From NCBI GenBank assembly GCA_017458825.1, contig JAFSZX010000004.1:1-64000 (forward strand): DNA of 64,000 bases, given 5' to 3'. Each line of letters starts with the position of its first letter. Position 1 is the first letter of the stretch. This document shows, one piece after another, positions 9,352 to 18,175 of this stretch. The stretch comes from Oscillospiraceae bacterium (GTDB lineage: Bacteria; Bacillota; Clostridia; Oscillospirales; Oscillospiraceae). The translations under genes were made by a program, and so were the position numbers. Below the pieces are notes generated by a model. That model saw only the letters and a list, made by a program, of their open reading frames with translations, was not told the DNA's origin and searched no databases.

Positions 9352-10263
9352 ATGAACGCAATTACTCTTAAGAGAAGAGGCAGCAGGATCAGTTCTTCCG
9401 ACCGCAGATTCGACGTAATCATCACCATGATCGTGACGCTGTACGTTTTGACCATTCTCTATCCGCTGATCTATGTGGTGTCCTCCTCCTTCTCCTCCGG
9501 CACCGCCGTGACGGAGGGTAAGGTTCTTTTGTGGCCGGTGGACTTTTCCCTCCAAGGCTACAAGATGGTGTTCAACTACAAGGCGGTGTGGCTGGGCTAT
9601 GCCAACACGCTGTTCTATACCATCGGAAAAACGATGGTATCCCTGTTTTATACCACGCTGGTAGCATATGTGCTTTCGCGCAAGACCTTTCAGGCACGCA
9701 AGCTCTTTACCACGCTGTGCATTATCCCCATGTGGTTCAGCGGCGGCCTGATCCCCAGCTACATCCTCATCTCCGGCCTGGGGCTGAACAACTCCCGCTG
9801 GGGCTATCTGCTGATGACCAGCATGAATGTTACCTATATGATTATCATGCGCACGTATTTCCAGACAGCGATCCCCGGCGAGCTGTTGGAATCGGCTAAG
9901 ATCGACGGTGTTTCGGACATCCAGTATCTTTTGAAGATCGCCCTGCCGCTGGCAAAGCCCGTTATGTCGGTGATCACCCTGTACCTCATCGTGGCGGAAT
10001 GGAACAACTATATGGGGCCCATGATCTATCTGCGGCCCACGAATCTGCACCCGCTGCAACTCATATTGCGGCGCATTCTGGAAGCCAGCCAGATGGACGC
10101 AACCATGGTATCCGACGCGGATATGGCCAACCAAATGGCGCAGGTGGGGGACGTGCTCAAATACGGGTTGATCGTGGTATCCACGGTGCCCATGCTGTGC
10201 CTGTTCCCCTTCGTGCAGAAGTTTTTCAACAAAGGACTGATGATGGGCGCGCTGAAAGGTTGA
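9352..10263 (+). CDS. ABC sugar importer permease, YtcP type
   Basis: A 303-residue second permease with about six membrane segments, an EAA-type loop (ESAKIDGVSDIQ) and the family's EWNNYMGP segment. It pairs with the preceding LplB-type permease to form the heterodimeric channel. The ribosome site is a GGGAGGGGGGA run before the ATG. Confidence 0.9.
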   Translation: MNAITLKRRGSRISSSDRRFDVIITMIVTLYVLTILYPLIYVVSSSFSSGTAVTEGKVLLWPVDFSLQGYKMVFNYKAVWLGYANTLFYTIGKTMVSLFYTTLVAYVLSRKTFQARKLFTTLCIIPMWFSGGLIPSYILISGLGLNNSRWGYLLMTSMNVTYMIIMRTYFQTAIPGELLESAKIDGVSDIQYLLKIALPLAKPVMSVITLYLIVAEWNNYMGPMIYLRPTNLHPLQLILRRILEASQMDATMVSDADMANQMAQVGDVLKYGLIVVSTVPMLCLFPFVQKFFNKGLMMGALKG

Positions 10264-10282
10264 GCAAAAAGGAGGTCAAGCC

Positions 10283-11707
10283 ATGAAGAAGGGAACAAAA
10301 TATCTGCTGATCGGCTTGCTTGCCGTTTTGCTGATCGGCGCGTTTTTTGTGGTGCGTTCGGTCGTGATGTCGCTGCCGAAAGAGAAAAACAAGGCGGCAG
10401 ACGGGACAACGCTGGCGGCATACTCCGAGTATGAGCTGTTTGCCGACGTGCCCGTGCTGACCGGCGCCGATGTGCGCTATGAAAACGCCAAGGATGACGG
10501 CGGCAACACGTATGGCATCAATGTCTACGGCACCACCATAGAGGAGTATCGCGCCTACTTACAGGTGCTGGAGGAAAACAGTTTTACCAAGTACACCGAC
10601 AACGGCGTGGACGGCGTGGGAGGTTGCGTCTATAAGGCGTACTATCGCAAAGGCGATCTGCGCGTGGCAGTAACTCACTTCACGCGCTTGAATCGCACCA
10701 TGATCTCCGCCGCGGAAAAGGGCGCGTGGTCGGAGCATCTGCTCTATTCCGACGACTATGTGGCGGACAATGTGCCCGGCGCCAAGACCACGATGTATCA
10801 GGAGGAACTGTACAACGTGGGGATGAGTTTTGTCATTCAGTTGAAAAACGGCCACTTTATCATCAACGACGGCGGTTGGGAGAATGATCTTCCCTACCTG
10901 CTGGACGACCTGGAAAAGCTGACGCCGGAAGGGGAAAAGCCGGTGATCGAGGCGTGGTTTATCTCCCACGCCCACGATGACCACATGGGTATTTTTAAGG
11001 CACTTTTTACGAACAAAGAGCAGTTAGACCGAATCTATGTGGAGAATGTTTACTTCAACGACATGGGCGCGGACGCGGCGAAGTTCCACGACCAATTTGA
11101 AACCGCCAGCGCACTGCTCAACTATGTCCGGGGCGTACCGGCGGTCATGCACAGTACCGACGGAGGCCATCCCGGCATCTATGAGCTCTCTGTGGGCGAC
11201 CGGTATTACTTTAACGACTTCAACGTCGAAGTGGTTTGTTCCGCGGAGGTACTTGCCGACTATACGACGTGGGGTGACCAAAACGGTACCAGTACATGGC
11301 TCATGTACAACATAGAAGGGCAGAAGGTTCTGATCAGCGCCGACGGGAACTTTGAGGATCAGCAGGCCGTCATGGCGATATATGACCGCTCCTATCTGAA
11401 TTTGACCATGTTCAGCACCCCGCATCACGGGTACGACATGTTCGATCAGTTTACAGATTACCTGGACAGCTTGCAGACGCTGCTGTATACAAACCCGCTG
11501 AAGTGGTTGGCAGGAAGCGGCATCGAGTCCGGCAGCAGTACCCACACGCCGATGCTGGAGCATATCAACGAGATCAGTCAGGAGTCCTATGCCTTTGGGG
11601 AAGGAACCGTGGTGTACGAGTTCCCCTATGAGGTGGGCACAGCCACCGTTCTGCCCGAGCGGGAGTGGATTTATAATGTGACGGCCCCTTCATGGAAATG
11701 GGATTAA
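10283..11707 (+). CDS. Membrane-anchored metallo-beta-lactamase-fold hydrolase
   Basis: A 474-residue protein with one N-terminal membrane helix (about residues 7-28) and a large outside domain, so it is a type II membrane or secreted protein. The metallo-beta-lactamase metal motif H229-x-H231-x-D233-H234 is intact, and a late STPHHG (H381, H382) provides a further ligand. The layout resembles ComEC-type and phosphodiesterase-like members. Its place between the importer and the giant repeat protein suggests extracellular hydrolysis of a phosphoester, sulfate or lactone on the target sugar. The substrate is unknown. Confidence 0.75.
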   Translation: MKKGTKYLLIGLLAVLLIGAFFVVRSVVMSLPKEKNKAADGTTLAAYSEYELFADVPVLTGADVRYENAKDDGGNTYGINVYGTTIEEYRAYLQVLEENSFTKYTDNGVDGVGGCVYKAYYRKGDLRVAVTHFTRLNRTMISAAEKGAWSEHLLYSDDYVADNVPGAKTTMYQEELYNVGMSFVIQLKNGHFIINDGGWENDLPYLLDDLEKLTPEGEKPVIEAWFISHAHDDHMGIFKALFTNKEQLDRIYVENVYFNDMGADAAKFHDQFETASALLNYVRGVPAVMHSTDGGHPGIYELSVGDRYYFNDFNVEVVCSAEVLADYTTWGDQNGTSTWLMYNIEGQKVLISADGNFEDQQAVMAIYDRSYLNLTMFSTPHHGYDMFDQFTDYLDSLQTLLYTNPLKWLAGSGIESGSSTHTPMLEHINEISQESYAFGEGTVVYEFPYEVGTATVLPEREWIYNVTAPSWKWD

Positions 11708-11720
11708 GGAGGGAGCGGAT

Positions 11721-14700
11721 ATGAAAAAGAAAACAGCGATACTGGTATCATGTCTGGCAGCCCTTCTGGTTGTTGCGGGCATTGGCGGTTGGCTGCTTGT
11801 TCGGCATTGGAACGCCGATACGGGCAACAAGGCCGGCATCGAGTGGTACAGTCTCAAGAAAACGGAATATACCATTACCACCGCGCAGGAACTGTACGAC
11901 ATGGCGAAGCTCAGCCGGTATTACGACTTCGCCGGGCAGACCTTCAAGCTGGGCGCGGACATCGTGATGAACGAGGGCGCGCCGGAGGATTGGGGTACGA
12001 CCATGCCGGAGTACCTGTGGGACAATCCCATTTACGGCTTTGCCGGCACCTTTGACGGGCAGGGTCATACCATCAGCGGGGTGTACGCCATGGGATATGC
12101 TCTGGCGCCGCTGGATATCTATTATGAAAAGCACCCCACGGTGGAATACTGGAGCAAAAAAGCCCTGTATCTGCCTACGGGACTCTTTGCCTATACCAAG
12201 CAGGAGTGCCTTATTAAGAATCTCAACGTGGTGGACAGCATTTTCTACAACTGGTCCAATAACGGCGGCAGCAGCGTCGTATCGAACGGCGCCGGCACGC
12301 TGGATACCGTGTATAGCAGCGCCACCGTCGTAGACTATAACCAATATGCGGGCGGTCTGGTGGGACTGGTGGAAAACGGCGTGTTCCATCTGGAGAACTG
12401 CTGGTTTGACGGCGAACTGCGGATGGAAGGCCCCAAGGGCTACAGCGGCGGCGGACTGATCGGCGGGATCAAAAAGTCGGCTGAAAACACAACCATTACC
12501 CACTGCCTGAACACGGCGGATATCAGCAATGAGTATTGGCAGGACGAGCCGGGTGTCGGCGGCTTTGTGGGACTGTTGCAGGATGGCGCGCACCTGAAAA
12601 TAGCGGACAGCCTTGCCGTCGGCTCCATCACCGTCGATCGCAATGACAGCGTCGGTACGGCGGTAGGCCGCATGGACGGAGGCGCCGTACTGTCTGCCGA
12701 AAACGCGTATACCAATCTGGACGGCTATCCCGCCGTGACAGGCTACTGGACCACCGCCATCCAGTCCTATCCCATCGGACTGAAAAAAGAGTGCTATATC
12801 GGGAACGCCGCCCTGCAGTGGGCGAACCTCGACTATGAGAACTACTGGACGATCGTAGAGGGCAGCACCCCCGTGCTGCGTGTCTTTGCCAAACAGGTGA
12901 GCAGCGAAACAACAGCGGAGAAGGCATACGATATCAGTTGGTACGACGAGGAAAAGAGCGAATACACCCTTACCACGCTGGATCAGCTCTACGGCTTTTA
13001 CATTTTATCCGCTGACCACGACTTCGCGGGCAAGACCGTGAAGCTGGGCGCAGATATCACCGTCAACGAAGGCGACGCCAAGGATTGGGCGGAGAAGGCG
13101 CCCGAGAAGCCCTGGTATCCCATCAACCGCTTTGCCGGAACCTTTGACGGGCAGGGTCACACCATCTCCGGCGTATATCTTTTCAGTAACCAGCCCGGAA
13201 CAGGTCTCTTTACCTACACTACCGACACCGGCATACTGGAAAACTTCAAGCTGGTCAACAGCTACTTTGTCAACCGGGCCCAACGATTTTCTTTCATGGG
13301 CAGCGTTGTGGGCTGCGCGGAGGGCAGCACGATTGACACGGTGTACAGCAACGCGATCATGAGCGGAACCGCTGTGCGAAGTGTGGGCGGCATTGTGGGC
13401 AATATTGTCGGCAGCGGTATGGCCACCGCCACAAACTGCTGGTTTGACGGTACGATTACGTTGGGCGAAAAGGCAAGCCAGGCGGGCGGCATTGTAGCAC
13501 GGAATGAAAACGGCTCGTCCGTGCGGATCAAGCATTGTCTCAACACGGGCAGTATTTCCGGCGGTATCCTCAAGGGCGGTATCATCGGTCTGGTGATGAA
13601 TGGCGTCGTGGAGGTCAGCGACTGCCTGAACGCAGGCATGATCAACGGCGAAAAACATGTGGGCGCCGCCACAAGCTGGATCGAAAAACAGCCCACGCTC
13701 TCTTTTGAAAATACCTATGCCGCGGCGGAGAGCTGCGTCAGCACGGTGGACAACGTGCAGTCCGAGTACACGGGCGGCTGCATGATGATCGGCAAAGACT
13801 ATCTGACCGGCAGCAACGCCTATTGCTGGACAATGCTGGACTTCGACGAGTACTGGGCGATCCAGCCGGGCGGCACGCCGATTTTGCGTTCCTTTGCCGA
13901 GAACGTACCCTCTGTGGACGGACTTGCCAAGAAGATGGACGTGAGCTGGTACAGCGTGCGGGAGAAGGAATACGTGCTGGGTTCCCCGGAGGAGCTGTAC
14001 GGTTTCACCTATCTCTCCTACAATACGGATTTTGCGCGCAAAACCGTGAAGCTGGGCGGCAGCATTGCGCTCAACCGTGGCGGCGGGACCGATCCGTGGT
14101 TCCCCGTATGCAACTTCAACGGTGCGTTTGACGGGCAGGGTCACACCGTATCCGGACTCTATCTTGCGAGCATGCAGTCCAACGTGGGCATGTTTGGCGA
14201 GACCAGAGAGAAGTCATTGCTGACGAACTTCCGTCTGGTCAACAGCCGATTTATCCATGAGGGATCGAACAATGCCTTTATGGGCAGCATTGTGGGGCGC
14301 TTGTCCGGTGAGGTGCGCAGCGTATACAGCAGCGCCACCATCCGGGGAGATCGTCTGGTCTACGGCGGAATCGCAGGTACAGTCAGCAACAACGAAGCAC
14401 TGATTTCCGACTGCTGGTTCGATGGGACAATCCGTCTTGGTGCCAAGGGCGGCTGGTGCGGCGGCATTCTCGGCCTTGCCCGGAGCAGCGAGCCCATTAC
14501 CATCGAGCATTGCCTGAACACCGGCTCGATCTCCACGCAGTATAACGACGCGCCCAGCCTTGGCGGCATCTGCGGCTTGGTGCAGGGAGACAACACAACG
14601 CTTACCGTAAAAGACTCGCTCAATGCCGGCAAGGTGCAGGCGGCGGAGGATCCCGCCTATGTGACGGGCATGATCGGCTATATCCCCGCCAAATCCAACG

Positions 14701-17700
14701 TCACCATGGACAATGTTTACCTCGTTGTAGATGGAAATCCCTACCGTTACGGCGGCAGCGGTAAGCCCACGGGGCTCTATTGTAAGGTGGAGCGCAATAT
14801 GATCACCGGGCTGAACGGCTACCGTTTGACGACGCTGGACTTTGACAACTACTGGGTGGCACGCACCGGAGACGTTCCCGGACTGCGCACCTTCTCAGGC
14901 GGCGGCGTCAGCACCAAAGGCATCGCCAGAGCGGTGGATACCAGTTGGTACAGCGCAGGGAGATCCACCTACGTTTTGACGGACGCCGCCGATCTGATGG
15001 GCTTTACGCTTCTTTCGCAGGTGGAGAATTTCAAGGGCAAGACCGTGAAGCTGGGTGCGGATATCACCGTGAACGCGGGCGACGCCGCCCAGTGGAGCGA
15101 CAGCGCGCCGGAGATCCTCTGGGTATCTGCGCTGCGCTTTGCCGGCACCTTTGACGGGCAGGGGCATACCATCAGCGGTATGTATCAGAATACGGCGGAG
15201 CAGAACGGCGGACTGTTTTCCAGCGCCACTGCCGACGCTGTCATCAAGGATCTGCGTCTGGTGAACAGCTACTTCACCTATACCGGTCAAAAGCCGGCGC
15301 AGATGGGGAGCATCGTGGGCGAGTTTGCCGGGAAGATAGAGCGGGTCTACAGCAGCGCCATCATTCGGGGTGATCGCCTGGTCTACGGCGGAATGGCAGG
15401 TCGCATATCCGGCGAAGCCGTAATGGATAGCTGCTGGTTCAACGGGAATATCAGTCTCGGCGCCAAAGGCGGCTGGTGCGGCGGATTTGCAGGCTCCATC
15501 GGGAAGGATTGCACCCTCACGGTGCGCCACTGTCTGACCACCGGTCACATTTCTTCCGAGTACGATGCCGCACCTTCCATCGGCGGCATCTGCGGCAACG
15601 TGTCTGCCGCCGGCGCTAAGCTGACGGTATCCGACACGCTGGTAGCCTCCGGCATCACCTGTCCTGCAACGTCCTATGTGGGCGCCGTCACAGGCAACAT
15701 CAGCGAGGGCGCCGTTGCAACGTTGGATCACACCTACGTTACCTATGAAACCCATACCAGCATGATGGGCAATGGAAAGGGCACGAGAAACGGCAGTGTG
15801 ACCAATGTGCTGTACGCCAACCTGCTGGGCGTGAAGGGGTATCAGTTCACGGAGCTGGATTTTGCCAATTACTGGGCAGCGGAAAGCAACAGCGTACCGG
15901 TTCCCAAGGCGTTGGCAAAGGCGGCGATGACAATCGACAGCGAAAAGGCGGCGGACACCTCCTGGTATACCGAGGAAGCGTACCAGACGAAGGGGTATTA
16001 CGAACTGAATGACGCGGCCGACCTCTACGGCTTCCAGCTTGTTTCGGCGAAGGATGACTTTGCCGGCAAGACCCTGAAGCTGGGCGCGGACATGGACCTC
16101 AACCCCGGTTGGGACGGCAGCTCGACTCCCGCCAACGTGTGGACGCCTGTTGCAAGCGCCGCCAAGCCCTTCGCCGGCACCTTTGACGGGCAGGGCCATA
16201 CCATCCGCGGTATGTATCTGGATGTTTCCATGCGTTACAGCGGATTCTTTGCGGCAACGTCGTCTGAAGCAGTGCTCAAAGACTTCCGACTGGAGAACGG
16301 CTGCGTCATAACAAATCAGACGTATGCCGGCAGTGTCGCAGGCGGTTTTGCCGGTACGGCGGAGCGGATCTATTCCAACGTAAGCGTCACCGGCTCGGGC
16401 AGCAGCCGTTACGGCGGACTGTTCGGCGCGAACACCGGCGCGGTCGTCATCCGAGAATGCTGGTATGACGGCGCCATCAGCGCCCCCGGCAAATCCTATA
16501 TCGGCGGTCTGATCGGCTCGGTGCAGGAGGCGGAACAGCCGGCAGCTTTGGAACACAGCCTGTTCAGCGGTACGGTGAGCGGCAGCAACCAGGTGGGCGG
16601 TCTTGTTGGCTTTGCACTGCACGCCACCGAGGTCACCCTCCATGACTGCGCCAGCCTCGGCACGGTGTCGGGTACCGCCAGAAGCGGCATGCTGGTAGGT
16701 GAAAACGCCGTCACGCTGACCATCACCCACAGCGCCGCCGCCAACGAGGGCACGCTGAAAGCGCTGATCGGTGTAAACAGCGGCTCGACCGACACCACCG
16801 ACTCTATCCGTTACGTTACGGTCACGCCCGCGTCCTTCCACGGCCTCGGCGGTCTAGCGGTGCTGGATGGCAGAAGTCTTTTGCCGGAGCAGTGGCAGAT
16901 TCGATCGGATGGCGTACCGGTGCCGAAGTATTTCGGCGCCTCGGAGAGCGATACGTACACCATCAGCACCGCAGAGGACCTGCTTGCCTTTGCCGCCGTG
17001 TCCCAGAGCAACGACTTTGCCGGCTGGACAATAAAGCTGGGCGCGGATATTGATCTGAACGAGGGCTGGGATGCTTCCACCGCTGCTGCCCCCGCCCAGG
17101 CGTGGACGCCCATCGGGAGCCAGAGCAAGCCTTTTGCCGGCACGTTTGACGGACAGGGCCACACCATCTCCGGCGTATACCTCGCCGCCACGACGGCGCG
17201 GCAGGGCCTCTTTGCGGAAACCGCCGCCACGGCGGTACTCAAAGATTTCCGCCTGAGAAACAGCTATTTCACCACCAGCACCTTCCGGCTCGGCAGCATC
17301 GTCGGCAACCTGAAAGGCACGGCGGAACGGATTTACAGCGATGCTTTCGTGGTAGCCACAGGCAGCGCAAACCGGATCGGCGGCTTGTTCGGCGTGGTGA
17401 ATAACGCGACCGTCAGCGAGTGCTGGTATGACGGCGCCATCAATGCCGCAGGCAAGTCCTATGTGGGCGGCCTGATCGGCTCGGTACAGGATGCGGATCA
17501 GCCGGTAACGCTGGAACACAGCCTGTTCAGCGGTACGGTGTCGGGCAGCAACCAGGTAGGCGGTCTCATCGGCATCTCTCTGGCAAGCGCCACGGGCGGC
17601 GTGACGATCCATGACAGCGCCAGCCTCGGCACGGTGGCGGGCACTGCCAAGAGCGGTATGCTGGTGGGCGAAAACGCCGTCGCGCTGACCGTCACCCACA

Positions 17701-17918
17701 GCGTCGCCGCCAACGAAGGCACGCTCAAGGCGCTGATCGGTGCGAACAGCGGCTCCTCCGCCATCACCGACACGGCGAAGCTCACCGCCACAACGCCGTC
17801 CATGCTCACAGGGAGCAGCGGCAGTGAGAAGCTGAGCGCGCAGTTGGATTTCACATCGTATTGGGTGATCCGTGAGGATGCGGTGCCCGCGCCCAAACAG
17901 CTTGTCGGCGCGGAATAA
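11721..17918 (+). CDS. Giant surface protein with six GLUG-type repeat modules
   Basis: A 2065-residue protein with an N-terminal lysine-rich start and one hydrophobic helix (about residues 6-29), then six long modules of roughly 320-360 residues. Each module opens with a TLTT- or TIST-type strand, has FAGKTVKLGAD, then the hallmark FAGTFDGQGHTISG, and continues with several short GG(L/I)(V/I)G repeats. This is the GLUG motif (Pfam PF07581), known from surface and M26 peptidase proteins and expected to form a right-handed beta-helix. There is no LPxTG, dockerin or SLH tail; the C-terminus stops right after the last module, so the N-terminal helix is the only visible anchor. It may act as an adhesin or glycan scaffold. 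Confidence 0.8.
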   Translation: MKKKTAILVSCLAALLVVAGIGGWLLVRHWNADTGNKAGIEWYSLKKTEYTITTAQELYDMAKLSRYYDFAGQTFKLGADIVMNEGAPEDWGTTMPEYLWDNPIYGFAGTFDGQGHTISGVYAMGYALAPLDIYYEKHPTVEYWSKKALYLPTGLFAYTKQECLIKNLNVVDSIFYNWSNNGGSSVVSNGAGTLDTVYSSATVVDYNQYAGGLVGLVENGVFHLENCWFDGELRMEGPKGYSGGGLIGGIKKSAENTTITHCLNTADISNEYWQDEPGVGGFVGLLQDGAHLKIADSLAVGSITVDRNDSVGTAVGRMDGGAVLSAENAYTNLDGYPAVTGYWTTAIQSYPIGLKKECYIGNAALQWANLDYENYWTIVEGSTPVLRVFAKQVSSETTAEKAYDISWYDEEKSEYTLTTLDQLYGFYILSADHDFAGKTVKLGADITVNEGDAKDWAEKAPEKPWYPINRFAGTFDGQGHTISGVYLFSNQPGTGLFTYTTDTGILENFKLVNSYFVNRAQRFSFMGSVVGCAEGSTIDTVYSNAIMSGTAVRSVGGIVGNIVGSGMATATNCWFDGTITLGEKASQAGGIVARNENGSSVRIKHCLNTGSISGGILKGGIIGLVMNGVVEVSDCLNAGMINGEKHVGAATSWIEKQPTLSFENTYAAAESCVSTVDNVQSEYTGGCMMIGKDYLTGSNAYCWTMLDFDEYWAIQPGGTPILRSFAENVPSVDGLAKKMDVSWYSVREKEYVLGSPEELYGFTYLSYNTDFARKTVKLGGSIALNRGGGTDPWFPVCNFNGAFDGQGHTVSGLYLASMQSNVGMFGETREKSLLTNFRLVNSRFIHEGSNNAFMGSIVGRLSGEVRSVYSSATIRGDRLVYGGIAGTVSNNEALISDCWFDGTIRLGAKGGWCGGILGLARSSEPITIEHCLNTGSISTQYNDAPSLGGICGLVQGDNTTLTVKDSLNAGKVQAAEDPAYVTGMIGYIPAKSNVTMDNVYLVVDGNPYRYGGSGKPTGLYCKVERNMITGLNGYRLTTLDFDNYWVARTGDVPGLRTFSGGGVSTKGIARAVDTSWYSAGRSTYVLTDAADLMGFTLLSQVENFKGKTVKLGADITVNAGDAAQWSDSAPEILWVSALRFAGTFDGQGHTISGMYQNTAEQNGGLFSSATADAVIKDLRLVNSYFTYTGQKPAQMGSIVGEFAGKIERVYSSAIIRGDRLVYGGMAGRISGEAVMDSCWFNGNISLGAKGGWCGGFAGSIGKDCTLTVRHCLTTGHISSEYDAAPSIGGICGNVSAAGAKLTVSDTLVASGITCPATSYVGAVTGNISEGAVATLDHTYVTYETHTSMMGNGKGTRNGSVTNVLYANLLGVKGYQFTELDFANYWAAESNSVPVPKALAKAAMTIDSEKAADTSWYTEEAYQTKGYYELNDAADLYGFQLVSAKDDFAGKTLKLGADMDLNPGWDGSSTPANVWTPVASAAKPFAGTFDGQGHTIRGMYLDVSMRYSGFFAATSSEAVLKDFRLENGCVITNQTYAGSVAGGFAGTAERIYSNVSVTGSGSSRYGGLFGANTGAVVIRECWYDGAISAPGKSYIGGLIGSVQEAEQPAALEHSLFSGTVSGSNQVGGLVGFALHATEVTLHDCASLGTVSGTARSGMLVGENAVTLTITHSAAANEGTLKALIGVNSGSTDTTDSIRYVTVTPASFHGLGGLAVLDGRSLLPEQWQIRSDGVPVPKYFGASESDTYTISTAEDLLAFAAVSQSNDFAGWTIKLGADIDLNEGWDASTAAAPAQAWTPIGSQSKPFAGTFDGQGHTISGVYLAATTARQGLFAETAATAVLKDFRLRNSYFTTSTFRLGSIVGNLKGTAERIYSDAFVVATGSANRIGGLFGVVNNATVSECWYDGAINAAGKSYVGGLIGSVQDADQPVTLEHSLFSGTVSGSNQVGGLIGISLASATGGVTIHDSASLGTVAGTAKSGMLVGENAVALTVTHSVAANEGTLKALIGANSGSSAITDTAKLTATTPSMLTGSSGSEKLSAQLDFTSYWVIREDAVPAPKQLVGAE
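11840..17900 (+). repeat. Six tandem GLUG modules (about 1 kb each at DNA level)
   Basis: The core phrase encoding FAGTFDGQGHTI recurs near 12045, 13135, 14110, 15137, 16170 and 17133, so the modules are 0.96-1.09 kb apart. The fourth core varies least from the first, and the third reads FNGAFDGQGHTV. Modules five and six are closest at DNA level, especially 16500-16790 against 17460-17760, which suggests a recent duplication or gene conversion. Confidence 0.8.
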
Positions 17919-18015
17919 CTCATTTGGTATCTCCGCGCGGCTTCCGTGCGAAGAATAAAAAATAACGTGTAATAAGAGAAAAATGTAACAGCGACGAGAG
18001 AAAGGAGGAACCGCC

Positions 18016-18135
18016 ATGAAACAGCGTTATCTGCACCCTGAGCTGATCGTTGAGTACGTGGACTTGACCGACGTTATCTGTAACAGCTTGACGGAGCAGG
18101 AAGACTACACCGGCGAAGAAGGCGGCGATTTGTAA
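18016..18135 (+). CDS. 39-residue micro-ORF between two giant GLUG proteins
   Basis: A short open frame of 39 codons with a near-perfect ribosome site (AAAGGAGG at 18001-18008, 7 bases before the ATG) and a TAA stop. It starts 97 bases after the big repeat gene and ends 40 bases before the next one, which has its own ribosome site. The peptide has a basic start (MKQRY), a P-E-L-I-V-E-Y segment, a DVICNS core with a single cysteine, and an acidic, glycine-rich tail. It has no signal peptide or membrane helix. The plan (basic head, PE-x-x-x-E, DVI-x-x-S, acidic Gly tail) recalls unnamed short proteins I associate with Clostridia; that memory is unverified. Function unknown. Confidence 0.6.
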   Translation: MKQRYLHPELIVEYVDLTDVICNSLTEQEDYTGEEGGDL

Positions 18136-18175
18136 ACCGGGCCGGAAATCCCAAAAAAAGGAAGGAGCATAGCAG

